A model generated the notes under the pieces. That model worked only from the letters and a program-made list of their open reading frames with translations, made no database searches and had not been told where the DNA came from. Shown here piece by piece: positions 35,675 to 45,081 of a stretch of DNA of 64,000 bases. How positions within the stretch are numbered: position 1 is the stretch's first letter; every line of letters starts with the position of its first letter. The DNA is taken from positions 124,001-188,000 of the forward strand of contig PFAD01000020.1 of NCBI GenBank assembly GCA_002773795.1, read 5' to 3'. The DNA comes from Chlamydiae bacterium CG10_big_fil_rev_8_21_14_0_10_42_34 (lineage in GTDB: Bacteria; Chlamydiota; Chlamydiia; Chlamydiales; SM23-39). The position numbers and the translations under genes were made by a program.

Positions 35675-38600
35675 TTATTTACAGAAAATACGCCGCTTTA
35701 AAACATCTATCTGGTTCAGAATTTTTAGGTTCTCTTCCTTCATATCTTTTCTTAATATCAATTCAGCAGAAGAGTAGGCTTTTAATGCCTCCCTCTGATC
35801 TCCAGCTTCAGCATGTGATATTCCAATTTGGATATAGTATCTTGTTTTTTGCACATCGATCCAAAGAGGAGGCGGAAATCGAACCTCCGCAAGTATCTGA
35901 GTTAACCTGTCCATTGATTGGACAGCCTCATTTAAATTTTGTAGGTGCGCAGGATTATGTCGAAGTTGATTAAGCACTTCGACATAACATTGTAAAAGCT
36001 TGTTTTCAGAGACACCAAATTCTTCAACAATATGCTGAAGACGTCCATAAACAACCTCTATGTCTACTCTATGAATTAAAAAACCAATCAGATAGTTCTC
36101 AAGTTGATGACGGATTTCTGGAGAAATGTCCATTAGACCTAAGAGATTTTTGGCCATCTGATATTTCTGCTCTCTCGCATAAAGCAAAAACTTCTGACAC
36201 TGAATTTCCGTATATAAAGAAGACATCCCTTTGACTGGAGCAATGGCAGCAAGCAATGTATCAGCTGACGTTATCCAATTTTCCTGTTTAACTTCCGAAA
36301 CAAATTTCTCTCTATCGCAAGCCAAATACCCAGCAAAATAATTAAGAAATTCTCTATAGACAAATCCATCCAATGCGTTATAGGCTTCCAACAAATAAGC
36401 CAGGGCTTGTGAATCTTTTTGATGAACAAACAACCTATTAGCTTTCTGAATCATATAAAGTGCCGCTTGTTCTTTTATTTCGGGAGCTAGACCTGCTTGA
36501 CTTAACAAGCCAATAGCCTTCCCATACCTATGAGCATCAAGATATAGACATAATTTTTCTAACTGCATTGATATAGAAATTACTGGATGAATATCGCTAT
36601 TCAAAACCGCGCAAACAATATCATCAATACCTCTTTCTCTTTGCAGTATTATTTCATCTTGGACTGTCGCCGTTATGACAGGATTTAATTTACGCAAAAC
36701 AACATAATCCAGATATTTAACCATCAAATTTTTGTGATTAAACACATTTAAATCATCGCGAATATTTTCAAGCCTTTGAATTACTTCGTCATATTCCCCC
36801 TTTGCGCAGAACTGTTCTATTTGTCCTATCAACGAAATAGCTAAACGATCGTGAATTCGAGGACCTGTCTGCTTGAGAAGGCAAAAGGCGTTTTCATATG
36901 CACATGTATTGATGTTAAGCTGAAGTGACTCATACTGAAGATCTTCATAAAGAGGGGTAAGTCCTCTTTTTTGCTTACACAGGTGCAATAAACTATCTAT
37001 AGCTTGATTTCGTTGAACTGCCCTAAGCGATTCTTTACTCTCCGGCATGTTTGGAGATTTATTTAGGCAAGCAATGTATTTTTGGTACTCCTTGATAATT
37101 TCTTTATAATCTACCAGATCAAATACATGCTCCACCTTGTCAAGATAGCTCTTTGCCAAAACAAAGTCGCTAGAGGCAAGAGATCCGCTTTCTTTAATCA
37201 CAAATAAGAGGATCCGAGGGCGTACCATTGAATTCAAACTTTCATTACTTAAATTTAATCTAGCTTCGTTGTACTGGCCCGTCTTTATATATGCTGTTAT
37301 CTTATGAAATAGCAAATCATCGCAAACTCCTGCGTAATAGCAAGACCTTCTTAAGATTTCTACAGCCGTATTTATAACATTGAGTGAATTAGTAATTTCA
37401 TCCCTGCCAGATTGGTCTTCTTTCAAGTGAGGAATTAGCGCAATGAAATCGAGACACGATTCATAGCTATTTATTGCTTGAATATCTGCTAAAAAGGAAA
37501 ACCAATTTTTTGCTTTTGATAAAAGATTCCTTGCTTGTTGGTGCTCACCTATATTACAGAGCGAAAGAGCTTCTTCCATAATGCATGCAGATCTTGCGCT
37601 TGGGAATTCATACAGAATCGCAAAGCCAACTGCTATCGCCATACCAGTTGCTATTTGCGCTGAGTTACCAACTACAATTGGAAGATTCTTGAGAGAATTA
37701 CTAAGGACAGAAAATATCCGACCTGAATTACAACGGAATGCAACATTTTTAGCGCACCCGATGATTATACTCCTTCCTTGGTATACAATATTTAAAACAG
37801 CACCAGATGCAGCAACCTTCTGAGCAGTTATCATCATTGCTCGCGTATCTGGATTTCTTTTATTCCCAAGTAAAAAATCTGTTTTACATACTACATTTAC
37901 AAATGAGAATCCCAGGTTAAAAGTTGGAATTACTAAAGATGCTGAAGAACTGATACCCCAGTTCTGGATAATTACAGATCCAATATCTTTTACAAAAAAA
38001 AGCGGAGCCTCTCTATATTTGCGGTACCAATCTCGTTCTTCTCGATTTGACGAGAAACGGTCCAAAATCCGAGGAATAGCGAGATCTGCAGCAACATTAG
38101 AGCAAGTAAAAATAGCAGACAAAAATGAGGTTTGCCTTAAACTTTCAACTAAACTTTCTGGATAATCAACTCCATACTGGGCAATCCAATAATTTTTCAT
38201 AACTGGGTTTGTTGCCGTTTGGATAACGATATTTAGAGCATCAAGACTTTGACTAACTATTCCCCCATCAAGAGTTCGATTTTTAGCAAAAGGAACTACA
38301 CATCTTGAAATTCCAAGACTCAGGAGATCACCACCAAATGAAAACATTAAATATTGACTATTAGCAATATCTTGACGAATCAAAGAGGAATGCTCATCTG
38401 GCAAATCATCAAGACACGCCTTAGCCTCAGAATATTGAAGCGCAGAGACATGAAAACGAGCTTGCATTGCCTTCCAAACAGGCTGATCGGGCATTAAAAT
38501 TGCGCAATTTTGATAACTCTGATGTGCATCAAAACTTAAATCCTCGATTTGGAGATAAAGCCTAGCAATTACAGTTTGCATTGCCCTAGAACCATCTTCA

Positions 38601-39673
38601 TCCTTCACAAAGGCTAATGGGTTTGCATCATTTTCAAAATAAATGTCAGGACGATTCTTAAGCCAACTAAGTAATGCTGTTTTGAAATCAACTAGATCTA
38701 ATTGCTTCCAATCTAGCTTCGCAGCCATAAAAAGCTGAGCCATAGCTTCAACACTTTGCCAAGATGCATCAGGAGAAAGCGAACTCAGCCATTCCCTAGC
38801 ATAAACACTAGCTGCATCATATTTTTTTTGAGAAATAAGTTTAGATTGATACAGAATTGATTTAGGGAGGTATTCCTGAGATTCTTGCTCTAATAATTGG
38901 TCCAGCTCAGTACGATTGCTTTCTTCTGATCGGGAATAAAACTCTACCTCTTCGCAATTTCGAAGATATGAATTTCTATGTAAATCCCAATCAATTTTTG
39001 AGATTCTCAAATCTGGATTTTCAGAAAGTCTTGCTAGATCTATAAAATCTTGTTCCAGAATTTGCTTTAATTCTTGCAAACGTTTTTGAGCCCGATTATT
39101 TTCCTCACCTTTTGCATCCGCTCTATAGATTGTCTTAAATAAGCCAAGAACTTCGTGGTAATTTACGCTGTGCTCCAAAATTTTTCGATCATAAACCTCA
39201 TTTTGTTGGCTAAACTTTTGCTGAGCTCCAATTTCTTCAAAAGTAAAAATCGCTGAATCAATTGATTTATTACTCCATTGATACAATTCCTTGTGAACCT
39301 GTCTTGTTCCTCTGTTAAGTAATCCCGCTTTGTAGTCGCGCTTCCGATGAGGCTTATCCGTTACGTCTCTTAGTTTTTCTGCTGATATTTTTAGATTCTT
39401 AACATCCTTAAACGCACGAGAAAGGATGTCTTGAATTTGACTTTCAAACTGAATACATTCTTCAGGTGAAGCAAGAGATATTTCAAACAGGTTATTTAAC
39501 TCAACACATGACTTATAATATTCACTTATAGACACGTTTACATCATTAACTAAGGTAAGAACACTCAAATAAAGCTCGAAACGCGGATCACCACAAGATA
39601 TAAGACGCTCTACAATCTCTAGATAACCCGGATGCATCGGACAGTATGAGAAAGGAGTTACTGAATTCGACAT
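35675..39673 (-). CDS. 1332-residue helical-repeat-like protein of unknown function
   Basis: Largest gene of the window. The sequence is overwhelmingly alpha-helical, and many pairs of helices have the A/Y/L spacing of TPR-like repeats. Examples are YDEVIQRLENIRDDL, YNEARLNLSNESLNS, YQMAKNLLGLMDISP, YGKAIGLLSQAGLAP and REALKAYSSAELIL near the C-terminus. A central region (about 620-700) contains two hydrophobic stretches (AASGAVLNIVYQG, IATGMAIAVGFAILYEF) that may be membrane-spanning. There is no signal peptide. Helical-repeat scaffolds of this size in chlamydiae can be effectors or secretion accessories, but no family is recognised. It heads the operon with the DUF687-like and lipoprotein genes. 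Confidence 0.75.
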   Translation of the reverse strand: MSNSVTPFSYCPMHPGYLEIVERLISCGDPRFELYLSVLTLVNDVNVSISEYYKSCVELNNLFEISLASPEECIQFESQIQDILSRAFKDVKNLKISAEKLRDVTDKPHRKRDYKAGLLNRGTRQVHKELYQWSNKSIDSAIFTFEEIGAQQKFSQQNEVYDRKILEHSVNYHEVLGLFKTIYRADAKGEENNRAQKRLQELKQILEQDFIDLARLSENPDLRISKIDWDLHRNSYLRNCEEVEFYSRSEESNRTELDQLLEQESQEYLPKSILYQSKLISQKKYDAASVYAREWLSSLSPDASWQSVEAMAQLFMAAKLDWKQLDLVDFKTALLSWLKNRPDIYFENDANPLAFVKDEDGSRAMQTVIARLYLQIEDLSFDAHQSYQNCAILMPDQPVWKAMQARFHVSALQYSEAKACLDDLPDEHSSLIRQDIANSQYLMFSFGGDLLSLGISRCVVPFAKNRTLDGGIVSQSLDALNIVIQTATNPVMKNYWIAQYGVDYPESLVESLRQTSFLSAIFTCSNVAADLAIPRILDRFSSNREERDWYRKYREAPLFFVKDIGSVIIQNWGISSSASLVIPTFNLGFSFVNVVCKTDFLLGNKRNPDTRAMMITAQKVAASGAVLNIVYQGRSIIIGCAKNVAFRCNSGRIFSVLSNSLKNLPIVVGNSAQIATGMAIAVGFAILYEFPSARSACIMEEALSLCNIGEHQQARNLLSKAKNWFSFLADIQAINSYESCLDFIALIPHLKEDQSGRDEITNSLNVINTAVEILRRSCYYAGVCDDLLFHKITAYIKTGQYNEARLNLSNESLNSMVRPRILLFVIKESGSLASSDFVLAKSYLDKVEHVFDLVDYKEIIKEYQKYIACLNKSPNMPESKESLRAVQRNQAIDSLLHLCKQKRGLTPLYEDLQYESLQLNINTCAYENAFCLLKQTGPRIHDRLAISLIGQIEQFCAKGEYDEVIQRLENIRDDLNVFNHKNLMVKYLDYVVLRKLNPVITATVQDEIILQRERGIDDIVCAVLNSDIHPVISISMQLEKLCLYLDAHRYGKAIGLLSQAGLAPEIKEQAALYMIQKANRLFVHQKDSQALAYLLEAYNALDGFVYREFLNYFAGYLACDREKFVSEVKQENWITSADTLLAAIAPVKGMSSLYTEIQCQKFLLYAREQKYQMAKNLLGLMDISPEIRHQLENYLIGFLIHRVDIEVVYGRLQHIVEEFGVSENKLLQCYVEVLNQLRHNPAHLQNLNEAVQSMDRLTQILAEVRFPPPLWIDVQKTRYYIQIGISHAEAGDQREALKAYSSAELILRKDMKEENLKILNQIDVLKRRIFCK

Positions 39674-39813
39674 AGAGCAACCAAAATTTTTAAGTTCATA
39701 TAAGGTACTACTCTTTATAGAATAGCACCATCTTTATTAAGATATCGTTTAACCCAAACCAGGGCCCAGTAAAAACCACTAAAAAGAATTCGTAAAGAAT
39801 AATAGCAAGGACA

Positions 39814-39860
39814 GGAGAGTTTTAAGATAGGGTATAAAATACCGTATCCTAAAACTCTCC
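39814..39860. other. Long perfect-looking hairpin between divergent genes
   Basis: A 16-base arm pair (39814-39829 with 39845-39860, one mismatch) encloses a second stem GTAT-AAA-ATAC. The 47-base unit resembles an intrinsic terminator but lies in the 427-base gap between two genes that point away from each other. TAACTTTCTTT follows on the plus strand. The remainder of the gap (39674-40100) holds a 38-codon frame at 39919-40035 without recognisable features. Confidence 0.6.
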
Positions 39861-40100
39861 TAACTTTCTTTAAGGTTAAGAAGGCTGGGTCGTGTGTATA
39901 TACAATTTCAGTGGCAGGATGGGATCTAAAAACTTGAGTGGCTCTCTAGTCATCAAACCGGCATCGCCTACCTCTCAAAGAATAAGGAAAGTCTCCGGTA
40001 TCGTGAGGAAACTCTACTTTAACCATGATCTATAAGAACTATGGTAATAATTCTGAAAACACCATAAACTCACTTTCTTACTGTTTGAAAAAAGTCTGAC

Positions 40101-41111
40101 ATGAAAAAATTAAACAATCCTATTCAAGTTGGGATTTTGGGATGCGGTAGTTTTGTGCAACGCCGCATCCTTCCTATACTTAAAGAAATAAATACGATTA
40201 AAGTCGTTGCTCTGCAAAAACGCAATGTAAATGACGCTAAAAATATTGCGTCAAAATGGAATATCCCGTTCGCAGTTTCCTCAAGAAACGAGCTGTTAAG
40301 CAACCCCCAAGTAGAAGCAGTATTCATTGCTACAACCAATGATATGCATGAACAAGATGCAATTGCCTGTGCAGAAGCTTCTAAGCCAACTCTTTGTGAG
40401 AAGCCACTAGCACCAACAGCATCAGCCATTTTAAAAATGATCGAAATATTCCAAAAACAATCCACTCCACTATTTGTGGGCCAATCACTTCGCTTCAAGT
40501 TCTGTGTGCGGAAGGCAAAAGAGCTTCTCCAATCAGGTAGACTGGGACAGCTATTGAATATCCGAGCTCATTTTTCAATACCAGTCCCAAAAGAAAATTG
40601 GAGACACCAAAAAGTTCGAGGAGGAGGAGCCTTACAGGATATAGGAGTGCACTTAATTGATCTGATTCGATTTATTTCCGATCAAGAGATTCATTCAATT
40701 TACGCTGAAGCTAATCACGATTATCAGCACACCTCGTCAAACGCAGATCAAACAGTCTCTGCTATTTGCCGACTTACTCACCAAGCTACTGCTTCATTTG
40801 AATGCTCCTTTCAACAACCATTCTCTAGCAGATTTGAAGTCATAGGAACAAAAAGTCGATTAGTCAGTAATGACTCCCTCAGACAATCTTATGACTCTCT
40901 TGAAACTCTCTGTCTGATAGAGGATGATACTAAACTATATTATCCGATACGAGCTTCAAATATCTATAGTGAAGAACTCATACATTTTGCAGACACCCTT
41001 CAAGGGCTCACTCCTTCTATTATAGATGCTAAAGAAGGACTTCAAAACCAAAAAGTAATCGAGGCTGGATATCAGTCCCTTTCTGAGAGCAGAAATATTC
41101 AAGTAAGGTAA
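40101..41111 (+). CDS. Gfo/Idh/MocA-family NAD(P)-dependent oxidoreductase
   Basis: The 336-residue protein begins with a Rossmann fold, VGILGCGSFVQRRILPIL, followed by AVFIATTNDMHEQDA and the family motif CEKPLAPTASAIL with the conserved EKP lysine. The C-terminal half fits the substrate domain, with RGGGALQDIGVHLIDLIRF containing the conserved DxxxH pair. These enzymes oxidise or reduce sugars and sugar derivatives, including inositol and UDP-sugars; the substrate is not readable. The LuxR-type gene starts 3 bases after the stop, so the pair is co-transcribed and might share a signal. Confidence 0.88.
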   Translation: MKKLNNPIQVGILGCGSFVQRRILPILKEINTIKVVALQKRNVNDAKNIASKWNIPFAVSSRNELLSNPQVEAVFIATTNDMHEQDAIACAEASKPTLCEKPLAPTASAILKMIEIFQKQSTPLFVGQSLRFKFCVRKAKELLQSGRLGQLLNIRAHFSIPVPKENWRHQKVRGGGALQDIGVHLIDLIRFISDQEIHSIYAEANHDYQHTSSNADQTVSAICRLTHQATASFECSFQQPFSSRFEVIGTKSRLVSNDSLRQSYDSLETLCLIEDDTKLYYPIRASNIYSEELIHFADTLQGLTPSIIDAKEGLQNQKVIEAGYQSLSESRNIQVR

Positions 41112-41114
41112 AAT

Positions 41115-41939
41115 ATGCTGAATTGGGAAGAAGTTACCAGGGAATATACTATTAAACCCTCTGATCGCATCAAAAAAGTTACGGAACCTTTAAACGTTCA
41201 TCTAAATATTTCGTGTTTTTTTTATATTCGAATTACTTTGCAAGGTCAACTAATCTGGTTGGGGAACCGTCCTGACTGTGCTGAATACTATGTAGACCAA
41301 AAGCATTATGTTAATGACCCTTGCATGAACCATCCAACACACTGGGAATCAGGCTGTTCTTTGCTTGAAAAAGCTGCACCTGACATTTACCAGAATACTT
41401 TTTTAAAGGAGAGTGAAAATTTATTCAATTTTAATTCCTGGATTATTTTAAGCAAAAAAGAACTTGAGTTTGTCGAGCTTTTTGGTTTTGTTGGAGAGAA
41501 AAAAAGCCATCTTGAAAAAATCTATCTAAACCATATTCCCTTGTTAAAATCATTTTCTACATATTTTAAAAAAGAAATGCATCTAGTTATTTCCAAAATG
41601 TCTAAGGAATCAATTTCTCTTGTAGATCTCAAGGGGGACGATTATTATCCTAGATCACTAACTCAACCTATGATTTCTCCGGAGACTTGCCAAACCTTTT
41701 TAGAAGACTGTGGCATGAAGAATCAGATCAGAAAAGCCACTTTACTTTCCAAGAGAGAGCGTCAATGCATCCAGGCACTTCTTTTGGGAAAAACAGCAAA
41801 AGACACTGCAGCTGACCTCAACCTTTCTTACAGAACTATTGAGTCCTATTTTGAAAACATCAAAAACAAGCTCTCCTGTCAAGATAAACATGAGGTTCTT
41901 AGTTTCTGTAGAGACCTAGACAACCTGGGACTGTTTTGA
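41115..41939 (+). CDS. LuxR-type transcriptional regulator
   Basis: The 274-residue protein ends in a LuxR/GerE helix-turn-helix (about 211-268): LSKRERQCIQALLLGKTAKDTAADLNLSYRTIESYFENIKNKL, with all typical positions. The N-terminal 190 residues form an unrecognised sensor-like domain rich in aromatic residues (NLFNFNSWIIL, ELFGFVGEKKSHLEK), reminiscent of autoinducer-binding domains but too diverged to assign. Chlamydia has no such regulator, whereas environmental relatives and Legionella use LuxR proteins for stage control. It could control the U-box operon that begins 280 bases downstream, or the oxidoreductase gene in front. Confidence 0.85.
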   Translation: MLNWEEVTREYTIKPSDRIKKVTEPLNVHLNISCFFYIRITLQGQLIWLGNRPDCAEYYVDQKHYVNDPCMNHPTHWESGCSLLEKAAPDIYQNTFLKESENLFNFNSWIILSKKELEFVELFGFVGEKKSHLEKIYLNHIPLLKSFSTYFKKEMHLVISKMSKESISLVDLKGDDYYPRSLTQPMISPETCQTFLEDCGMKNQIRKATLLSKRERQCIQALLLGKTAKDTAADLNLSYRTIESYFENIKNKLSCQDKHEVLSFCRDLDNLGLF

Positions 41940-42221
41940 GGGGGATATATTGATAATGTCTTTAGGAAGAAGAACGCTTATCGCTATTAGAAACTTGCAT
42001 TTGGAATGGAAGAATTGTTCGACAAATTAAGCCAACAGATAGCATTACTGTGGCGATTAGTTGGGAGTTTGGTCTGCCCAAGATTTCTAGCTATGTTCCC
42101 AGATGAATATGTTCTTTCATTGATAAGCTTTCTGTTAACTCGGCTTTCCTAAACACAATCCTTGCCTTATATTTAAAATTTCTTTAACGTGCATACGTTT
42201 TTTTTTAAACAGGAGAAGTTT
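41940..42221 (+). other. Intergenic 282 bases before the U-box operon
   Basis: The stretch contains only very short frames and looks like decayed coding sequence (a 24-codon frame begins ATGTCTTTAGGAAGAAGAACG-like at about 41956), but I recognise nothing. Near the end, AAATTTCTTTAACG and a strong AGGAG ribosome-binding site (42211-42215) serve the next gene. Confidence 0.3.
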
Positions 42222-43316
42222 ATGGCTAGCTCAATCCAAGAATTAACTAGGTGCATGTCGCTTTTAATAGACTCTGCTAAAGTTTTTGAAGCCGCACAAA
42301 AAACGGTCGAGGCAATCGATCGTAATGACAGAGGTTCCGATGTCGAAAAAGCATCCTTAACAAATCGTATGATCCTCCTGGGATTTACAGTCGCAGAAGT
42401 GGGACTCGTTCTCTCTGGGGCAGAATCTAAATCTTTAGAAATATTAAAGAAAGTTGAAATCGTACCTCGAGTTTTAAACCTTCCATTTGAAATCATTACG
42501 CAATCTTTTCACCTTGCCCAAAGCCGTCAAACACCTCAAGATCACCTTCGTTTTATTCAAAATGCTCTGCTTTCTCCTACTGCAGATATTGTTAGAGTCG
42601 CAGCTCAAGGTAAAGCTTATCAAGAGCAAACCTATCTTGACTTAGATCCTAAAGAACTTGAAAAAGCTACTCGCCCTATTTATGAAGAAAGAATAAGTTA
42701 TGATGGTCAATATGACTTAGAAATCGTAGGTCATAAACCTGTTGAGATTGAAGAATGTTTGAAGAATTTAGAGGAAGCTAATTCTTGCGCTAGCAAAGCA
42801 GCTATATTGCAATTAGCAAACGCCATATTCAATCCCACTCTCCCCTTATATGAAAGGCTAGCTCTTTATGTCAGGCAAACAGCCCATGAAGGGTTGATTG
42901 CCCTTGCTCAACGCATCGCTCCCCAACAAGAGCAACAGGGCCAAGCTGTCGAAAATGTTGACTTTCGCCAGCTCCCTACAATCCCTTTACCGCTTCACCA
43001 AGATGCGCTTTTTTCTCAGTTCATTTGCTCTATTACTCAAGAGCCAATTCGTGATCCCGTAAGAGACCCAACGGGTGGAAATGCAACTATTTTGTATGAG
43101 CGAATCGCAATTACAAATTGGTTACGGATCAATGAAACTTCTCCGCACACCCGCCAACCTCTTAGAGTTGAAAACTTAGTGGAATGTCCAGCGCTCAAGC
43201 TTATTATCGATGAACGTCTGGAAATGCACTATCAGGGTCTTTTGCTCCATTTAGGGCAAAATGCTAACGCCCCAATTGCTGATGCGGATCAAGCTGTAAT
43301 AAACGACCATCTTTAA
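42222..43316 (+). CDS. U-box domain protein, predicted secreted E3 ubiquitin ligase-like effector (1)
   Basis: From the ATG at 42222 (AGGAG upstream) the protein has 364 residues. Its N-terminal half has a moderately hydrophobic helical domain (about 45-100, RMILLGFTVAEVGLVLSG). The C-terminal part (about 262-335) reads FICSITQEPIRDPV, then LYERIAITNWLR, then TRQPL and ALKLIIDERL. This follows the U-box pattern of substrate-side Pro-Ile-Thr...DPV, YER..I..WL and T.QPL. U-boxes recruit ubiquitin-charged E2 enzymes, and bacteria have no ubiquitin, so a host-directed role is likely. No secretion signal is visible by eye. It opens a five-gene operon. Confidence 0.8.
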   Translation: MASSIQELTRCMSLLIDSAKVFEAAQKTVEAIDRNDRGSDVEKASLTNRMILLGFTVAEVGLVLSGAESKSLEILKKVEIVPRVLNLPFEIITQSFHLAQSRQTPQDHLRFIQNALLSPTADIVRVAAQGKAYQEQTYLDLDPKELEKATRPIYEERISYDGQYDLEIVGHKPVEIEECLKNLEEANSCASKAAILQLANAIFNPTLPLYERLALYVRQTAHEGLIALAQRIAPQQEQQGQAVENVDFRQLPTIPLPLHQDALFSQFICSITQEPIRDPVRDPTGGNATILYERIAITNWLRINETSPHTRQPLRVENLVECPALKLIIDERLEMHYQGLLLHLGQNANAPIADADQAVINDHL

Positions 43317-43327
43317 GGAGTGTGAAT

Positions 43328-43732
43328 ATGTTTCCAGCTACTTTAAGCTCAGGATTTTCTAGTATTGCCACTTTTAGAACCGTATCCATAACGGGCGTGC
43401 TCTATCTCACGCCCAAAATTCTTCAGAATCTTTGTCAAGAGTCTAATGAGCAACCTTTAAGTCAGGTAGGTAGAGTAAGAAAACTATTTGCCTCATTTTC
43501 TGAAAGCTTACAGTCCACTTTGGGAGAGAGAAAATGGTTTGTGATCACAAAAGTTATTACCGAGAATGCCTGGATCTCATTTTTAGTCCTATCCTATCTC
43601 ACAAAAGGGGCTCCTCTTTTTATGACTTTCAGTCGCGGCCTTGATGAAGCTGGAGCTTTTTTTGGCTTTTGTTCAATTTCATGGCTGGCTCGCGATGGAG
43701 CAATACAGATTTGGGAAAGAGGAGGACATTAA
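43328..43732 (+). CDS. Small hydrophobic protein in the U-box operon
   Basis: The ATG at 43328 follows AAGGAG by 7 bases. The 134-residue protein has hydrophobic stretches at about residues 14-32 and 75-115 (AWISFLVLSYLTKGAPLFM, AGAFFGFCSISWLA) separated by a charged segment. The two-lobed hydrophobic region might insert into a membrane. It lacks a U-box. Its stop abuts the ATG of the next gene with no gap, so translation is coupled. Confidence 0.65.
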   Translation: MFPATLSSGFSSIATFRTVSITGVLYLTPKILQNLCQESNEQPLSQVGRVRKLFASFSESLQSTLGERKWFVITKVITENAWISFLVLSYLTKGAPLFMTFSRGLDEAGAFFGFCSISWLARDGAIQIWERGGH

Positions 43733-45073
43733 ATGTCTTGTGATACTCTTTCAAAAGCTGTTGTTTTTGTTGCTCGGACCTTCAGAGTTGCTGAGGCAGC
43801 CGTCGATCTTCATGAGCTTGATAAGAATACAGAGCTATCTACAGTCCAGAGAACAAGTAGAGTTGCAACAAATATCAGCCTAATTGCTTTTCAAGGCAGC
43901 TCCCTTATCTCCCGAATAAGCGGGGCTTCTCCCAATCTACAATTAGGATTAGAAGTTGCAGCCAGTGTTTTTGACGTCGCCCAAAAAGTGAGTGTTTTGT
44001 CATGCAAAGATGAATTAAAGCTAAATGACTATCTCGATCTTGGCTGCACAATTATCTTTAGAGTTACCGATGTGACACAGATGACCCTAACTTTAAAACC
44101 TTCATTTTTTGATCCTCATACAGACAAAGTTAAAAAAGCTGCAGAGTTTCTAGAAGCCGGGGCACAAATTGTCGCCTATCGCGACTCAATTGGCAATCTA
44201 TTTTCCTTTGGAACAAACCAATTCAACAACATTATAAATTATTGCGCAAATCCTCAAGATATTTCAATAGAAGTGTCAATAGATGACGATCTCGGCGAAG
44301 ATCAAAGGCCCCCCGAGCTAAGAATTAATGCAGATACAGCAGCAGCTATCGCTCAGATCCACGATGCAGAAAATATTGCAGAACTGGAAGAGATTCCTCG
44401 ACTTTTTCAAAGAGATATTGAGCTGCGAAGATTTTCCTGTCCTATAACAGGGCTTCCAATCAGACATGCTGTTGTCGTAAGAGGAACAGAAAATCAAACG
44501 CAGCCTTCAATTTATGAGAGAGAAGTAATTGTTCAATTCTTAAGAGAACATCCTGGACAAACCCCTCAAGGTTGGCCAGAAGGTATTGATTGCCAAGATA
44601 CAAACATAGTTGCTTTTCCGATCATCCAAAACGTGATCAATGCAAGGCTTCAAGTACTCTTTGCTGATTTTAAAACCGTTCCTCCACCTGAGACTTCCAC
44701 AAGAGACAAAATGATCCGATTAGCAAGGGCGCTTGGTATCGGACAAAACATTAAAAATGAAGATCTTGTCGATAGAATTTCTAATTCAGTTCCACAAGAG
44801 CTTGTCTCATCTATCTCTTTGCAACCCATTCGTCACTCCTATTCGGGAGGTCCTTTGTTACCGTCTGTAAGGATCCATGTACTTGCTGTAAAATCTTTAA
44901 GAGGCAAAGCAAGCTGCTCAAGTGATGATCAAAGAAAAGCTATTTGCGCTCTATTAGGCTCCAGAGATAAAGCCGAAAAAGAGGTCTTGAAAAAGGTATT
45001 GCGAAATTTCTCGGCTTTAGAGTTTTATATCTCTCATGATTTACAACATTTAAGCGGAAAATTCCAAAAATAG
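43733..45073 (+). CDS. U-box domain protein, predicted effector (2)
   Basis: The 446-residue protein resembles the first U-box protein in layout: an N-terminal helical domain (FRVAEAAVDLHELDKN, like AKVFEAAQKTVEAID there) and a U-box-like region at about 233-310, FSCPITGLPIRHAVVV, SIYEREVIVQFLREH and PIIQNVINARL. A further U-box-like start follows at about 354, VPQELVSSISLQPIRHSY, without the YER/WL part, so it looks degenerate. Domain duplication inside the gene is possible. It starts directly after the stop of the preceding gene. Confidence 0.75.
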   Translation: MSCDTLSKAVVFVARTFRVAEAAVDLHELDKNTELSTVQRTSRVATNISLIAFQGSSLISRISGASPNLQLGLEVAASVFDVAQKVSVLSCKDELKLNDYLDLGCTIIFRVTDVTQMTLTLKPSFFDPHTDKVKKAAEFLEAGAQIVAYRDSIGNLFSFGTNQFNNIINYCANPQDISIEVSIDDDLGEDQRPPELRINADTAAAIAQIHDAENIAELEEIPRLFQRDIELRRFSCPITGLPIRHAVVVRGTENQTQPSIYEREVIVQFLREHPGQTPQGWPEGIDCQDTNIVAFPIIQNVINARLQVLFADFKTVPPPETSTRDKMIRLARALGIGQNIKNEDLVDRISNSVPQELVSSISLQPIRHSYSGGPLLPSVRIHVLAVKSLRGKASCSSDDQRKAICALLGSRDKAEKEVLKKVLRNFSALEFYISHDLQHLSGKFQK

Positions 45074-45081
45074 GTTTGTAT

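Noticed and set aside
39891-39915. Second copy of the palindrome arm seen at 13529
   Set aside because: GTGTGTATATACAATTT shares only a few AT-rich bases with the arm and has no partner repeat.
39919-40035. 38-codon frame in the 39674-40100 gap
   Set aside because: No convincing ribosome-binding context, no homology, no conserved composition; kept only as a note under the hairpin entry.
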